NCBI RefSeq assembly: GCF_014633365.1
Contig: NC_068340.1
Location: forward strand, 41,998,328 to 42,062,327
DNA: 64,000 bases
Reading direction: 5' to 3'
Origin: Diospyros lotus
Lineage: Eukaryota > Streptophyta > Magnoliopsida > Ericales > Ebenaceae
A program made the position numbers and the translations under genes. Positions 34,701-43,574 of this stretch are shown here, piece by piece; within the stretch, counting starts at the first letter, position 1, and each line of letters opens with the position of its first letter. The notes beneath the pieces were generated by a model, which worked only from the letters and a program-made list of their open reading frames with translations, was not told where the DNA came from and did no database searches.

Positions 34701-37700
34701 GGAAAATATTGTTAAAATAGTTGGCAAAACTTACTTACGAGCTAAGGAAGTCTTAATAAGTTATATGGAGAAGGCTTTCAGTGTTATAGCAACCTAGATA
34801 GGGAGAGGGAAGAAGGGAGGCAAGAAGTAAAAGAATTATAGTTAAGGCAAGGATAAAATGGAGAAACAGGTGCAGAAGTGTCAGGGGGAGAGAAAGAGGA
34901 TAGAGAAAGAAGGGTTTAGCCAGTGGTGCAATTCATTTCTGTACTTACCTATGCATCAATAACTTATAAAATCTCGTATGCGATGCTAATGAAGTCACCT
35001 ATGCTATCATGAGCATCAAATGTGATCATTTAAGTGGATATGAATGATCTGACCTCGGGTCTTAAGAACCTTCATTCATTTTGTTTCTGCTATAGTTTGG
35101 TGGAAACTAGAGAAACCTTGGATTCTAATCATCAAATATATTGGCCTATTTTGTTTATTCTCTCAAGGCTATCTTCTCAACATTTTTCTGTTATAGTTTG
35201 AGGAATCTGGCTGCAGAGGAACTGAAGTTCATATGATGTTACTTGTCGCTGCAGATCAGCTTTGTAGTTACAAATATTCAGAAACCGGTTGATGTGAATT
35301 TCTGAGTTCTTGTTGGATATTAGTTGGGTTTGAGCCTGTACTTTAGGCTCCAGCATTTGACCCATTACGGCTCAAGAACTTGAGATGTTTATATCATTTA
35401 TGACATGGCTAACCCTTTATAAAGATAATTATCGATGCTATAGATCTGCTAAGTTTGTTTAAAACTTTTTTGGAGGTGCAACTTGTTATTTGTTGCATGG
35501 GTTACTTGAAGTGTATTTTTAGAGAGTAAAAAGGAGAGTCAAATTTGATCTAATTTGCCAAGAAAAAAAATTTAATTGTTTGATATATGTGGGCTCTGTT
35601 TCTTGAGCTAAACAAGGTTATCTTCTCCTGTCCTGATACTGAAAAGCAATAGATGTTTATTTTTTAGATTCTTTTTTAGATCCCAATTGGCATTATACTG
35701 TCTTCATTTTCTTCTCTGGTGTTTCTGCAGACTGCTTGGATTGTTATCAAGCGAAATGCTGAATGGAAACCCCTGCAGTTTCTAGCCTTTGTGTTTGTAT
35801 ATCGTATCTTTGAAAAGTTGAAAGCCTTCGAACCACCTCCATCTACAACATTTACTGTGAGTTATGATTGCGCATGGAAATTTAGACTGCTGCCATCTTG
35901 CATCAGTGGAACCTTGAGAAACTCTTCTTTTTTTTTTTGGGATCTCTTAATTATTTGAGTGGCTATTGGATGTAGGAAGATGGTGAAGATGAAGGGAGAG
36001 CACTACGAATGGGCAAACGCCTGCTTCGTTCTCTTGCACTGGTTTTTGGTTGTATAGCTGTTTCATCTTTGGTATGTAATTCTGGTGCATTGTTCTGTAC
36101 AACTCCAAAAATAGTTCCCAATTTAAGCAATAAATTACAGCTGTATGTGGTCTGGCATATGATAGTCTCTAAACTTGCCTTTTCCTTTTTAAGCTACTTC
36201 ATTATGTGGAGATAGGAGAACCTTGTATTCAACAACCAGAATGACTCTCTTTACTTGAATTTGTGCTCCACTGCAAATAGAAGTATAAAATGCATTTTAA
36301 TGAGCTTTTTTGTACTGTTATAAAAAACCCGTCTATAATTATTTGTTTGCCAAATCCATCTCGATTAGGAAATTGGTTGCAAAAGGTAGCCATAGACCAG
36401 TAACCTATCAGTGAGTCTTGTCAGTTCAAAATTTTGAACCTTATTACTGAACTGGCTGGGTCCTGGGCCCACATTAGTTGATATAGGATCCACTTTGCTA
36501 GACCTCAGAGCCAGGACTTAGCTATAAGGGAACTAAGGTTACCTGTTTCCAAAAGGTATGGTCTTTAATTTTGTGGCACTCATAGTTGCGATGTTATTAT
36601 GGTTTGGGGATGAAATTGGGGCTTGCACGGGATATAAGACATTATAAAAAAAATGGTACATTGTGTTTCCATGGCAGATTATCTTTGATGAATTGCTTTT
36701 TCCTGACAAGTCTCTGGTGTTTACGTTTTATTCATTCTCATTTTTTTGTTTATTTGTTACAGGGATTTACTGGTCTTCTTAATTTGATCGAGTTTGTTGG
36801 CAATTACATTCCTACTTTCCTATATAACAACCAGGTACTAATTGTAACTTGTTTCAAAGATAAAAAGTTCTGACATATGAGTATCCAGTGTGATACTCTT
36901 CCCTTAATCTCTTGTTTATATGTTCTCTACATTTCCCAACTGTTGTACACCTCCAAGTTTCTACTTTTGTATCTGGAGGAGTCATTCCCGCATCCCCCCA
37001 GCTGTATACATTCAGAAATGATCCCTTTTACCTTGAATGGTTAACTCAAATTTTCTATAACCAAAGCTGAAGATTCTACTCATATTTGCATCAGTATTGG
37101 TTGCATGTATGTATCCATGTGTTAGACCTTCCTAAACCCTTCCAGCTCATTTGTTACGCGGATAAGAAAGTGTCCTTGTTACTCTTCCAGTTACAAGACT
37201 CCTGGAGCAGCGAGCGGTGACTGCATGTCCATAGTCAGACCTTGTAAAGCCAATGTACATTGTTAGCACGATTCCTTGATTTTTAGAGTTCGCAGATCCA
37301 TAAGTTGGGACAGCACCAAAAAATATTCATCAACATGATTCCTTACCTCGGCAATACCAGCCAACCAGCTTTTTCTGTTTGTTTGGTTTTTCCTTAATTA
37401 AAGTAGCATGAAAATTGATTTTTACACATCCTTTTTCGGGTAGCATCCACGGTTGGTAAGTAAAAGCTTAAACTTGAATGTTGCACGCAGTTTTGGTTTG
37501 ATTGCTAAATTTTGTTATATATGAACCCTCTCATCTCCTCCTCTTAAGGTGTTCAGTCCAAGGAGCAACTGTTAGATTACTTCTTTTTCCCCTCTTTTTT
37601 TTGTCTGAATGATTATGCTAATGAATGACAAGCTCACCATCTATTTATCTGGATTGTCCATTATGCATTTCTCTCTTTTTACCAAGTGTTTGTTTTCTGG

Positions 37701-37794
37701 TTCACCTATTTCCAAGCTTATGCTTGTGCAGGAACTATTTGTGACTGGTACAACGGCGCTTTTCCTCTACATTATGGCGTCATATTACAGATGA
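16785..37794 (+). CDS. CJD1: Chloroplast J-like domain protein (CJD1/CPP1 family, DUF3353), 10 exons
   Basis: Exons: 16785-16891, 18262-18361, 18534-18638, 18757-18834, 20709-20764, 28260-28317, 35731-35856, 35976-36071, 36763-36834, 37732-37794. All have GT-AG borders and join in frame to 861 nt (286 aa). The start ATG has a good context (GGCCATGGCC). The N-terminus is Ser/Arg-rich, a likely plastid transit peptide. Residues ~67-125 form a J-like domain without the HPD motif ([32 protein letters not shown]). Hydrophobic segments follow near 157-175, 184-197, 224-242, 246-265 and 267-285. Best match from memory is Arabidopsis CJD1 (At1g08640), an envelope protein affecting chloroplast lipid fatty acids; CPP1-type paralogues are the alternative. 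Introns 5 (7495 bp) and 6 (7413 bp) are filled by transposable elements, yet the coding exons look intact. Confidence 0.88.
19242..19974. mobile_element. Non-autonomous hAT element in CJD1 intron 4
   Basis: An exact 8-bp target duplication TGTGTGGG (19234-19241, 19975-19982) flanks termini CATAGTTGTTA and TAACAACAGTG, which are imperfect inverted repeats. The subterminal zones are packed with GATTCGAATCG-type palindromic repeats (19251-19330 and 19715-19965). An A tract (~19530-19554) lies inside. On the - strand near 19615-19675 an acidic reading ([15 protein letters not shown]) may be the last trace of a transposase end; this is a guess. Confidence 0.78.
20320..20700. other. CJD1 intron 4, unresolved
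   Basis: Normal-composition intron DNA between the hAT element and exon 5. No protein domain or TE boundary recognised. Confidence 0.4.
21349..22479 (-). mobile_element. LINE (non-LTR) 3' fragment in CJD1 intron 5
   Basis: On the - strand the segment reads VWSPS-like, then [35 protein letters not shown] (22170-21940), the RT-associated zinc-binding (zf-RVT) domain that follows the RT in plant LINEs. The + strand T run at 21349-21359 followed by GATAAATAAG corresponds to a LINE 3' end (…TTATCAAAA). Stops are present and the RT core and endonuclease are absent. The gypsy element at 22485 cuts the upstream side; the sequence after 27921 may continue it. Confidence 0.62.
22485..22857 (-). repeat. 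3' LTR of intron-5 gypsy
   Basis: TGTCAGATTATAAATC...TACCATAACA. It carries an extra ~20-bp T-rich insertion near 22805-22825 relative to the other LTR, and TGTT changed to TGTC at the end. Confidence 0.88.
22868..23262 (-). pseudogene. gypsy integrase C-terminus and chromodomain
   Basis: After the GPY-like [10 protein letters not shown] and [20 protein letters not shown] comes [42 protein letters not shown], a chromodomain with the V-QW and TWE signature. Chromodomains bias chromovirus integration toward marked heterochromatin. Frame changes separate it from the integrase core (23263-23934). Confidence 0.78.
23263..24050 (-). pseudogene. gypsy integrase
   Basis: Zinc-binding tail [10 protein letters not shown] (~24000-24030), then [38 protein letters not shown] and [16 protein letters not shown]. 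All three catalytic residues (Asp in MDF, Asp in SDRD, Glu in TERVNQ) are present. A stop (TAG near 23974) lies between the zinc finger and core. Confidence 0.82.
24322..25719 (-). CDS. gypsy reverse transcriptase-RNase H, open 465-codon frame
   Basis: RT motifs in order: [73 protein letters not shown] and the catalytic [10 protein letters not shown]. Then [15 protein letters not shown] and RNase H ([46 protein letters not shown]). No internal stop. FFDD (the gypsy form of YxDD) and the RNase H acidic residues are retained, so the enzyme segment alone may still be coding, but gag and protease upstream are broken and its neighbours are out of frame. Confidence 0.85.
   Translation of the reverse strand: MTLLDSLLIEYKDLFVEPKTLPPKRPLDHTIPLLPNVGPVNIRSYRYPPKLKSEIEKMVRDMLNQSIIHPSHSPFASLVLLVKKKDGTWRFYVDYRQLNAITVKDKFPIQIIEDLLDELKHATVFIKLDLRSGYHQIRMDPNDIPKTAFWTHHGHFEFAVMSFGLTNALATFQALMNQIFEPYLKKFVLVFFDDILIYSPSFNQHLTHLRAATFEILRFNQLCIKRSKCAFAQTQVEYFGHIISRARVGTDPKKIKAIETWPKPTNIKSLRGFLGLTGYYRKFVKNYGTISKPLTELLKKEGFKWNPKAEQVFEQLKEALSKVPTLGLLDFSKPFTLEMDASNAGIGAILSQEGTPLAFLSQALAPRHQGLSIYEKELMAILMAVEKWHHYLEGGRFVIKTDHESLKFLLQQRLQTQLQKKGMAKLMGLDYVICFGKGKKNMAADALSCFHEEGMHAAISTVILD
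25729..26171 (-). pseudogene. gypsy aspartic protease and linker
   Basis: [13 protein letters not shown] near 26171-26135 holds the DSG active site. [10 protein letters not shown] (26016-25729 frame) is the conserved end of the retropepsin domain. A frame change separates these from gag and a stop lies before the RT frame. Confidence 0.75.
26172..27103 (-). pseudogene. gypsy gag with zinc finger (frameshifted)
   Basis: Two overlapping frames: 27103-26801 ([37 protein letters not shown]) and 26825-26172 ([35 protein letters not shown]). The second ends in [14 protein letters not shown], the C-x2-C-x7-H-x-C finger of this gypsy group, and an acidic EEEEEED stretch. Gag core is of the Retrotrans_gag family. 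A frameshift near 26810 breaks it. Confidence 0.8.
27565..27915 (-). repeat. 5' LTR of intron-5 gypsy
   Basis: TGTTAGATTACAAATC...TACCATAACA, 351 bp, followed by the target duplication CAACC. Confidence 0.88.
28437..28960 (-). mobile_element. Second LINE fragment, CJD1 intron 6
   Basis: Read on the - strand across a frameshift: [12 protein letters not shown] then [18 protein letters not shown], again a zf-RVT signature (KIAFFxW...LTLDNLxxR). The + strand T run at ~28440-28446 (TTATTTTTTGG) is consistent with a LINE 3' terminus. No RT core is visible. Confidence 0.5.
29350..29510. mobile_element. 161-bp hAT-type MITE in CJD1 intron 6
   Basis: TAGGGATGTAAATGG at the left end and CCATTTACATCCTTA at the right end are inverted repeats, flanked by an exact 8-bp duplication GTCCTGAA (29342-29349, 29511-29518). 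No coding capacity. Confidence 0.85.
29708..29911 (-). repeat. 3' LTR of intron-6 copia
   Basis: AGTTAGAACAGAAT...CATATTAACG on the + strand; the final CA of the partner LTR reads CG here. Confidence 0.85.
30026..33421 (-). pseudogene. copia pol (protease, integrase, RT, RNase H), defective
   Basis: 33421-32315 holds the zinc knuckle [14 protein letters not shown], protease [13 protein letters not shown] (DFG where DSG is expected), the pre-integrase [15 protein letters not shown] and VHTDVWGPS. 32242-31364 holds the integrase end with [12 protein letters not shown] runs in pieces 31255-30766; the active site reads [11 protein letters not shown], i.e. YVDN for YVDD. RNase H is at 30793-30026 ([41 protein letters not shown]). 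A 12-residue segment around [10 protein letters not shown] is an internal tandem duplication. Several stops and frameshifts separate the pieces. Confidence 0.85.
33443..34071 (-). pseudogene. copia gag (UBN2-type), frameshifted
   Basis: The start at 34071 reads [18 protein letters not shown], then one frame change leads to [19 protein letters not shown] (33952-33674) and [25 protein letters not shown] (33673-33443). The order and spacing match copia gag just upstream of the zinc knuckle. Confidence 0.75.
34452..34655 (-). repeat. 5' LTR of intron-6 copia
   Basis: AGTTAGGACAGAAT...CATATCAACA on the + strand, so the - strand LTR starts TGTTGATATG. Followed by ACCTC. Confidence 0.85.
34661..35730 (+). 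other. CJD1 intron 6, remaining host sequence
   Basis: Intron DNA of ordinary composition between the copia element and exon 7; no ORF, TE end or RNA gene supported. Confidence 0.5.
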
Positions 37795-38462
37795 TCATCG
37801 ATCGTTTACAAGATCAAACGGTCAAGATATACAGCTAGGTGTTCTCGGATTCTCTAGCTATCAAAATTTTGTTAAAAGGGACCAAATGAATTTTCCTTTT
37901 CAAAGAGACAAGTAGAAACACAAATATGGATGTTAGGCTTGTGAATTTATCACTGAAATGCTGTTAGTCCTATACTGAAGATTGTATTATGCAGACACAA
38001 GGCTGCTTTTGCAATTCAAAACTGTTGACAGATTCATGGCACTGCCACGCTGGTTTTTGTTTATTTCCTGTATCTTGCTTAGCGGGTCCTTGGCCATTGC
38101 TTTCACCAAGATTTCTTCAGGTGATGATGAAACATCTTGTACTGTGTCTTCATGTAGTAGGGGTACATTACCCTAAACCTTAAATCATCCTTAAAACAGA
38201 GGCAAAATAGGCTGTTCCCCATTCTGTTTGTCTGTCCACACGGTCAACTGTGCGTCATTATTATGGATTTAGGAGAATATAAAGAATAAATTAGCAAAGC
38301 CAGGATCTTACAGGAACCGTACGGTCTTTATTCAAGTCTTATTGATGAAAAGAGAGGAAAGCTCAAGTAGCTAGCTGGGCAGCATACATGTATGGCCTTT
38401 CCGTAGCTTTAGGACTTATTCATAGTTCTATCTTACAAAACCTCAAACTTATAAAGAGCTCA
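37795..38462. other. Convergent 3' intergenic region CJD1/globulin
   Basis: About 670 bp between two stop codons. AGAATAAATTAGC (38283-38295) is a candidate + strand polyadenylation region for CJD1. GAATAAGT read on the - strand near 38412-38419 is a candidate for the globulin. Confidence 0.45.
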
Positions 38463-40321
38463 TTACATAATGGCCTCAACAATGGCCTTCACAGCTTCCA
38501 CAGCAGCTTCGCTTCCTTTATCCTCCTTCCGGCGGCTTGACCCTTCCCGTCCTTCCTCTTTCTGGCCACGGCTTGACCCTTCGCTTTCTTCTCCTTCCTC
38601 CTCCTCCTCCTCCGGCCGGCGGGACCCCTCCCTACTTCCTTCCTCCTTCCGGCCGCGGGACGACCTACGACGGACCACGATGGTTACCTCCTTCGTCTCC
38701 TCCTTGAGCTTCCTGGCTTCTTCATTGGTTAACCCATAGGACGACATCAGGAGATCCACTGGCAGCGCCCGGATGGCCGACGTTGGTCCGGCGAGAGGCG
38801 TGATGCTGGCTTGGTCGTTGGTCTTCACTGTAAACCACTCCAGGCCGTCGTCTCCGGCTATCTTCGTCAATGCATGGTTCTGGGGCACGATCAAGATCTG
38901 ACCCTTTCGGACCTCGCCGTCGAAGATCGGCCGCCTGGACATCCCTATCACCTGGACTTTGCCGCTTCCCTTCGTCACAAACATTATGCTGTGCGCGTCC
39001 ATGTTCCAGTGAGGCACCACCATCCCATTCTGCACATATAAAATCAATGTAGATTTTCAACACGTATGATTAAATTGGGTAAATTTGAATTTGATTATAT
39101 CCCCAAGAATAGTGACTTAGTTTACCTTGTGGAGAACTACTCTCCCGGCACTGAGCTTGACGCGCTTGAGGATGGGGAGGTTGCGGCTATTGAGGGTGGC
39201 GATTCGACCACCCTCGGCGGTGTAGATATCGGCCCTCTCAGGGTCAGCAATGTTCTCCACAAGCTTCATAGAGCAAATGGTTTCCTCTATACCATTTCTC
39301 CCGGACCCTCTTTGTTCTTCTTCGTCCTCCTCCTCCGACGAAGACGCCTGGGGCTTGATCACCTGGAACGCTTTTTGGACCCTCACTATGAATCCCTTGC
39401 TTTCATCCACCTCCTTCAGTTTCCGGGCAATGCTCACGGGCACGCTGAAAGCGTCGGCCAGAATCCTCGTGTCGAAGTACTGGAAAATGTTGGTGATATT
39501 GGGAAGCTGTTGCTTGCCGCCTCGTCTCTCCGGCGGGCTCCCTGCAAGCAAGAATCTCTGCGCGCAGGCCATGCCAAAATAAATCAACTGTAAGGGATCT
39601 AAAACGAAAATAGCTATTCATTAGGATTGTATGTATACATATTTCATACCCTGAGGTTGTCATCAAGCTGGTTTTCTCGGTTGCTGACGTCGTGAATCGC
39701 GAAAAGAACAAGCTTGTTGTTGCCGTCGTTGAACACCCAGTGAGCCACTCCTGCCGTCAAGACGAAGACGTCTCCCTGCTGGAGGCGGCGCAACTTTTGG
39801 TGCCGGTCGTCGGACCTCCGCGACTTGCTTCCTTCCTGAGATTGGCGTTGGAACGATTGGTACGTCTCTGGACACCCCGGAAACACCGTCCCAAGTAGAC
39901 CCCTCCCTGTTCACAATATATATATATATATATATATATATACGAGGTCAGTCACATGATCATATAAGTAATTATTCGAATAATAGACTATCATTTTTGA
40001 CGAACCTTGTTCGACGTAGACGACCATGGGGGCGTTGGTGAAGGAGGGGAGGAGGGCGGCTCGGCGATCAATGACGTGGCGGGAGGCTGTGATTCCGGCG
40101 CACTGCATCTCATCGGAGTTGGGGTTCCAGATCTGAGTGACGCCGGCCTCGTGCTGGATCTGGCTGTCGGGTTCGAGTGTCCGGAGCTTCTGGAGCCGGC
40201 AGTCGCCCTGGCTCCGCCGGTAGGGCTCTTGCTCCTCTTGGCGGCCTTGCCGGATGGCGAGGCAGCCATTGCAGAGAACCAGAAGGAAGAGGCCCAGAGC
40301 AGTGAAGGAGCAGCTGGCCAT
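38463..40321 (-). CDS. 11S globulin (legumin-type seed storage protein), 4 exons
   Basis: Exons (- strand): 40321-40006, 39906-39650, 39557-39126, 39029-38463; GT-AG borders, 1572 nt, 523 aa. It is a bicupin storage protein made in the ER and cleaved in the protein storage vacuole. Residues 1-23 are a signal peptide ([19 protein letters not shown]). GDCRLQKL and MQCAGIT carry the intrachain disulfide cysteines. PGCPET and ICSMKL carry the interchain pair. NGIEE (Asn279-Gly280) is the conserved processing site, giving an acidic chain to Asn279 and a basic chain of 244 residues. The four-exon structure is classical for legumins. Odd: the acidic-chain hypervariable region is short, while the basic chain ends in a ~70-residue Arg/Glu/Gly/Ser-rich tail (about 454-523) finishing AIVEAIM, longer than usual. 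Many 11S proteins are food allergens by family. Confidence 0.93.
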
Positions 40322-40422
40322 GGCTGGAACTATACACTTAATTATTACTAATACGAAAGCAAGCCAAAGATCAGATCAGAAGAAACTCTGTAGTTTCTGA
40401 AGATGGCGAGAGAGGAGTGGGA

Positions 40423-40429
40423 ATTTATA
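40423..40429 (-). promoter_or_regulatory. TATA box of the 11S globulin
   Basis: TATAAAT on the - strand (CTATAAATTCCC), 102-108 nt upstream of the ATG at 40321; position is right for a leader of ~70 nt. Confidence 0.65.
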
Positions 40430-40445
40430 GAGAGGAAGACAGAGT

Positions 40446-40453
40446 TACGTGGA
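40446..40453 (-). promoter_or_regulatory. ACGT-core (ABRE-like) motif
   Basis: CCACGTAA on the - strand between TATA and RY motifs; ACGT elements bind bZIP factors in seed promoters. Single short motif, so weak evidence. Confidence 0.4.
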
Positions 40454-40495
40454 AGATCCAACATTTCCAGCTATTTTAGGTGTTTCGGCGGCTTC

Positions 40496-40501
40496 TGCAT
40501 G
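40496..40501 (-). promoter_or_regulatory. RY / legumin-box core CATGCA
   Basis: CCATGCAG on the - strand about 70 bp upstream of the TATA box. RY repeats bound by B3 factors (ABI3/FUS3 type) drive seed-specific legumin expression. Role inferred from motif and position. Confidence 0.6.
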
Positions 40502-40636
40502 GCGTTTTGGCCCATTGTCTCCAGTGGAGGCCTCGTGTTGCCGCAAAACTCATTCCTCGTCAGCCCGCCGCTACTTGATCGGCGGAGGGACGCCGTTTTG
40601 TCGTTTTGCCAGTTGCAACGTGGCGCTTGGAGAGGA

Positions 40637-40642
40637 CACGTG
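40637..40642. promoter_or_regulatory. G-box CACGTG upstream of globulin
   Basis: Palindromic CACGTG about 315 bp upstream of the ATG; bZIP/ABA-type element common in storage protein promoters. Confidence 0.45.
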
Positions 40643-40859
40643 CGCTGTTGGAGGTCCACAACACTGTCGTCTTCCGCCTGAACAAAAACCTTGGTGCTTG
40701 CTTGCCTCCAACTCCCAGTCCTGCCCCCGGTTTCTATATTTTTGCTTTTAAATTATTTTTGATCCAAATAGGGTTGATGAGTATCAATTGGCATCCTTAA
40801 ATATATACTAACTCGAACGTTCTTCAAAATGAGAAACAACTCGGTAGCTTCTCGAGCAA

Positions 40860-41335
40860 ATGACGTAATACCTAATATAGAGGACTAGTGTTCGACTTAA
40901 TAAAAGATTGTTCTACTTTGTTTATTAAGTTAAACGTGTTGGGTTTGAATTTAATTTATAAATGAATCGAGATTCAGTTCAAATAAAACTCAACTCGTTA
41001 AAACTTACAAAATATTTGATTAAAATTTTATGAAAATTATATTTAATTAGAAATTCACAAATAGCATTCGTAAATAAATTCGTTTATAAATATTTTAATA
41101 TATTTATTTATAACTTTTACATATATTATTTAATACAAAGTTATTAAATTTTAAATTATTATATATTATTAATTTAATTTTTAAACTTTGACCAATCTAA
41201 ATCTGTTGATGAGCTTACTCGAGCTCGTGTCGAACTCAACTTGTCAACATTTTGAGGAGTTGAACTTGAGCTTAAAAACTAGTTTATTGAGCCGAGCCGA
41301 GCTCTATTTGATTGCAACCATACTTGATCAATTTG
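40860..41335. repeat. Possible decayed hAT-like repeat rich in GAGCTCG motifs
   Basis: GAGCTTACTCGAGCTCGTGTCGAACTC and GAGCCGAGCCGAGCTC near 41210-41310 resemble the subterminal repeats of common plant hAT-type non-autonomous elements. No clear terminal repeats or target duplication was found, so boundaries are approximate. Confidence 0.25.
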
Positions 41336-42898
41336 GATAAACTTGAAGTGAAATAAAGTGATTTGATCGATTTAGTATCAAGTTTTTTTTTTTTTTTCCT
41401 TCTAGTCCTGTTTAGTTTTGGTTTAAATTTTGTAAAACAAATTAACATTGATTCAAAATCAGATTAAACCCCTGCTGGAACCCAAGCCCAATTACAAAGC
41501 CTTACATTGCCTTGCGTTTAATTGCTGTCTTGGTGTCGTATTTAGTTGTTGTTGCAGGGTTGTGGTTTCGGTTTCAATTAATTTATTTAGATATTAATTT
41601 TTTTAAAAATTTATGTTAAATTGGACTACGTGTGAGAATAGAGAACCAACTCAATCTAACTCCATTATATTGGTTCAGTTTTTTTTTTTTTTTTTTTACA
41701 AAGTGATCATTTTAAATTTAAAATTACATATTTAATTATGATTGATTTGTGATGTCATAAGTCAAGACTTGTAAGAGTGAACGTCTAAAAAGATTAAGAA
41801 AAAAAAAACAAATTCTAAAGCTCATGAGAAGTTAAAATTAGAGAAATTACTTAAATTGTCGATACCCCATCAACGGTTTCAACAGAACTAGATTCTCTTG
41901 AAGAATTTATGACAATCTCGAAAAAAAGACTAATAAGCAAGGTTTCAAAAAACTAAAACGTCTCCTAGAGACTTCTCTTTTTCACGAGAAGTCCCAACTA
42001 ATGAGCGAACATAATTTAAAAAGTTCATCTAAAAAACTCATGATAGATAATTCTTATCCATAAGAAATTTAAATCCTAGTCGATCTTGGAATGCAATGGA
42101 TATTTATTCTCAAAACCCAAGTTACTCTAGAAATAAAAGAACCCTCATTCCAAAAATATTACATCATTAATGTTGATTCAAGAGCTCTTCAACTTTTTAA
42201 AGTATTTTTAAAAATCTGACTTAAGTATCGAAGTGGTTGTGTAGGAACTGTCCTGCGCCCCCTAACAACGTTTTTCCTTATAGGAATTTACTGGCTTGAA
42301 AATGATTCTCTAATATAAAAATTATATTGTTGTATTTAGATAACAACAATTCGATATTGGGTTTGGGTTAATGCAAAACCTAAAAATCAATCCAACAATA
42401 ACTTACTAGCAAATCCATTTATATGCCTATTTAAATTAGATTAATATAAGGATAAATTTTAATAAATCTATTTATAATTAGATTAGAAAAATATTGAATT
42501 TTTAAGTTTGTTATAATTTTAGAATGAATTTTTAATTTTAACAATTCACTAACTCAGGTAAGTTGCCAATATTAATTTTTTTTAATTATATTAACAAATT
42601 GAAATTATTAATTCTTACCATTAAATAATAACCAAAGAGATAGAAAGAGATTGAATAATTATATTAGTTCTTACCCTAAAATATAAAACATGCACACATC
42701 ATTATATTAACAAATCCAACATAAAAAAATCAAATATTATTTTCATTTTTAATTTTTCTTAACAACTGATAGCAAAATTAAATAATATGTTTCGTTTTTA
42801 TTTTTTTCAATTAAAATGGGTACAATCTAAAAAATACGAAAACTAATACTAAAACATAAAAATGAACCGAACAAATGTGACAATATGTTCAAATTGAT
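41336..42898. other. AT-rich intergenic region
   Basis: Long A/T-rich stretches with poly-T runs (41382-41398, 41681-41697); no ORF, TE domain or RNA gene supported. Confidence 0.45.
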
Positions 42899-43574
42899 TG
42901 TTGTTCGAAAAAACTTAAGAAATCGACAAAATCTGGTGAAAAACAAGATTGTTTGGAAAAAGTGCTGGTAGAGGCTCAATCCGCTGTCTAGGAAAGGCTA
43001 TTATTTGGGACAAGATGGTTCGACCAAAAGAAAATGATCTACAAGACAAAAATAGGTCAGAAGGCACATGAGGATTTCTCCCACACGAGCCCTCCGATGT
43101 TTAGAAGTCGAAAGGTCGAGCGGTATTTATATATTGTAGTTGGAATCGGGAAATGTGGCACATGCACACGAGGGACGTGGTGTTGTTCGGCCACAAGACG
43201 TGGTGTTGTCCCAGCTACATAGGTGTTGTCTTGGAGTTGAGTTTGAAAGAAAGCTTGATGAGAAACCCCCTAGAGGAATGTTCTCCGGGAGAAATGAGAG
43301 CCTATTTCAATTGGGCCACATTGTCGGGGACAATGTGGAGCAAATTGTTGTTTGGGAGAAGGTTCTCTTATGTCCTTTTTTGGGAGGATGGCTCGATTGA
43401 GTGGATTGTGATGTGCGATGTGCCTCTTGTTAGGTTGACTCAAGTAATAGCACCACACAACCAAAAGAGGGAAGTGAATTGAATGTTTTAAAAATTTATT
43501 TAAATTTATTTTTTTTTACTTGAAATGAGATATTAGTGAGTTAAAACATAAAATGTAAAATGACAAATGCAATG

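Noticed and set aside
39066..39593. 175-codon + strand frame and other frames antisense to the globulin
   Set aside because: Antisense shadows of GC-rich globulin exons; no domain, and the sense strand is a clear 11S globulin.
43034..43482. Cluster of ORFs of 60-110 codons on the + strand
   Set aside because: They sit inside the outer LTR of the nest and run into the inserted LTR at 43429; no domain recognised.
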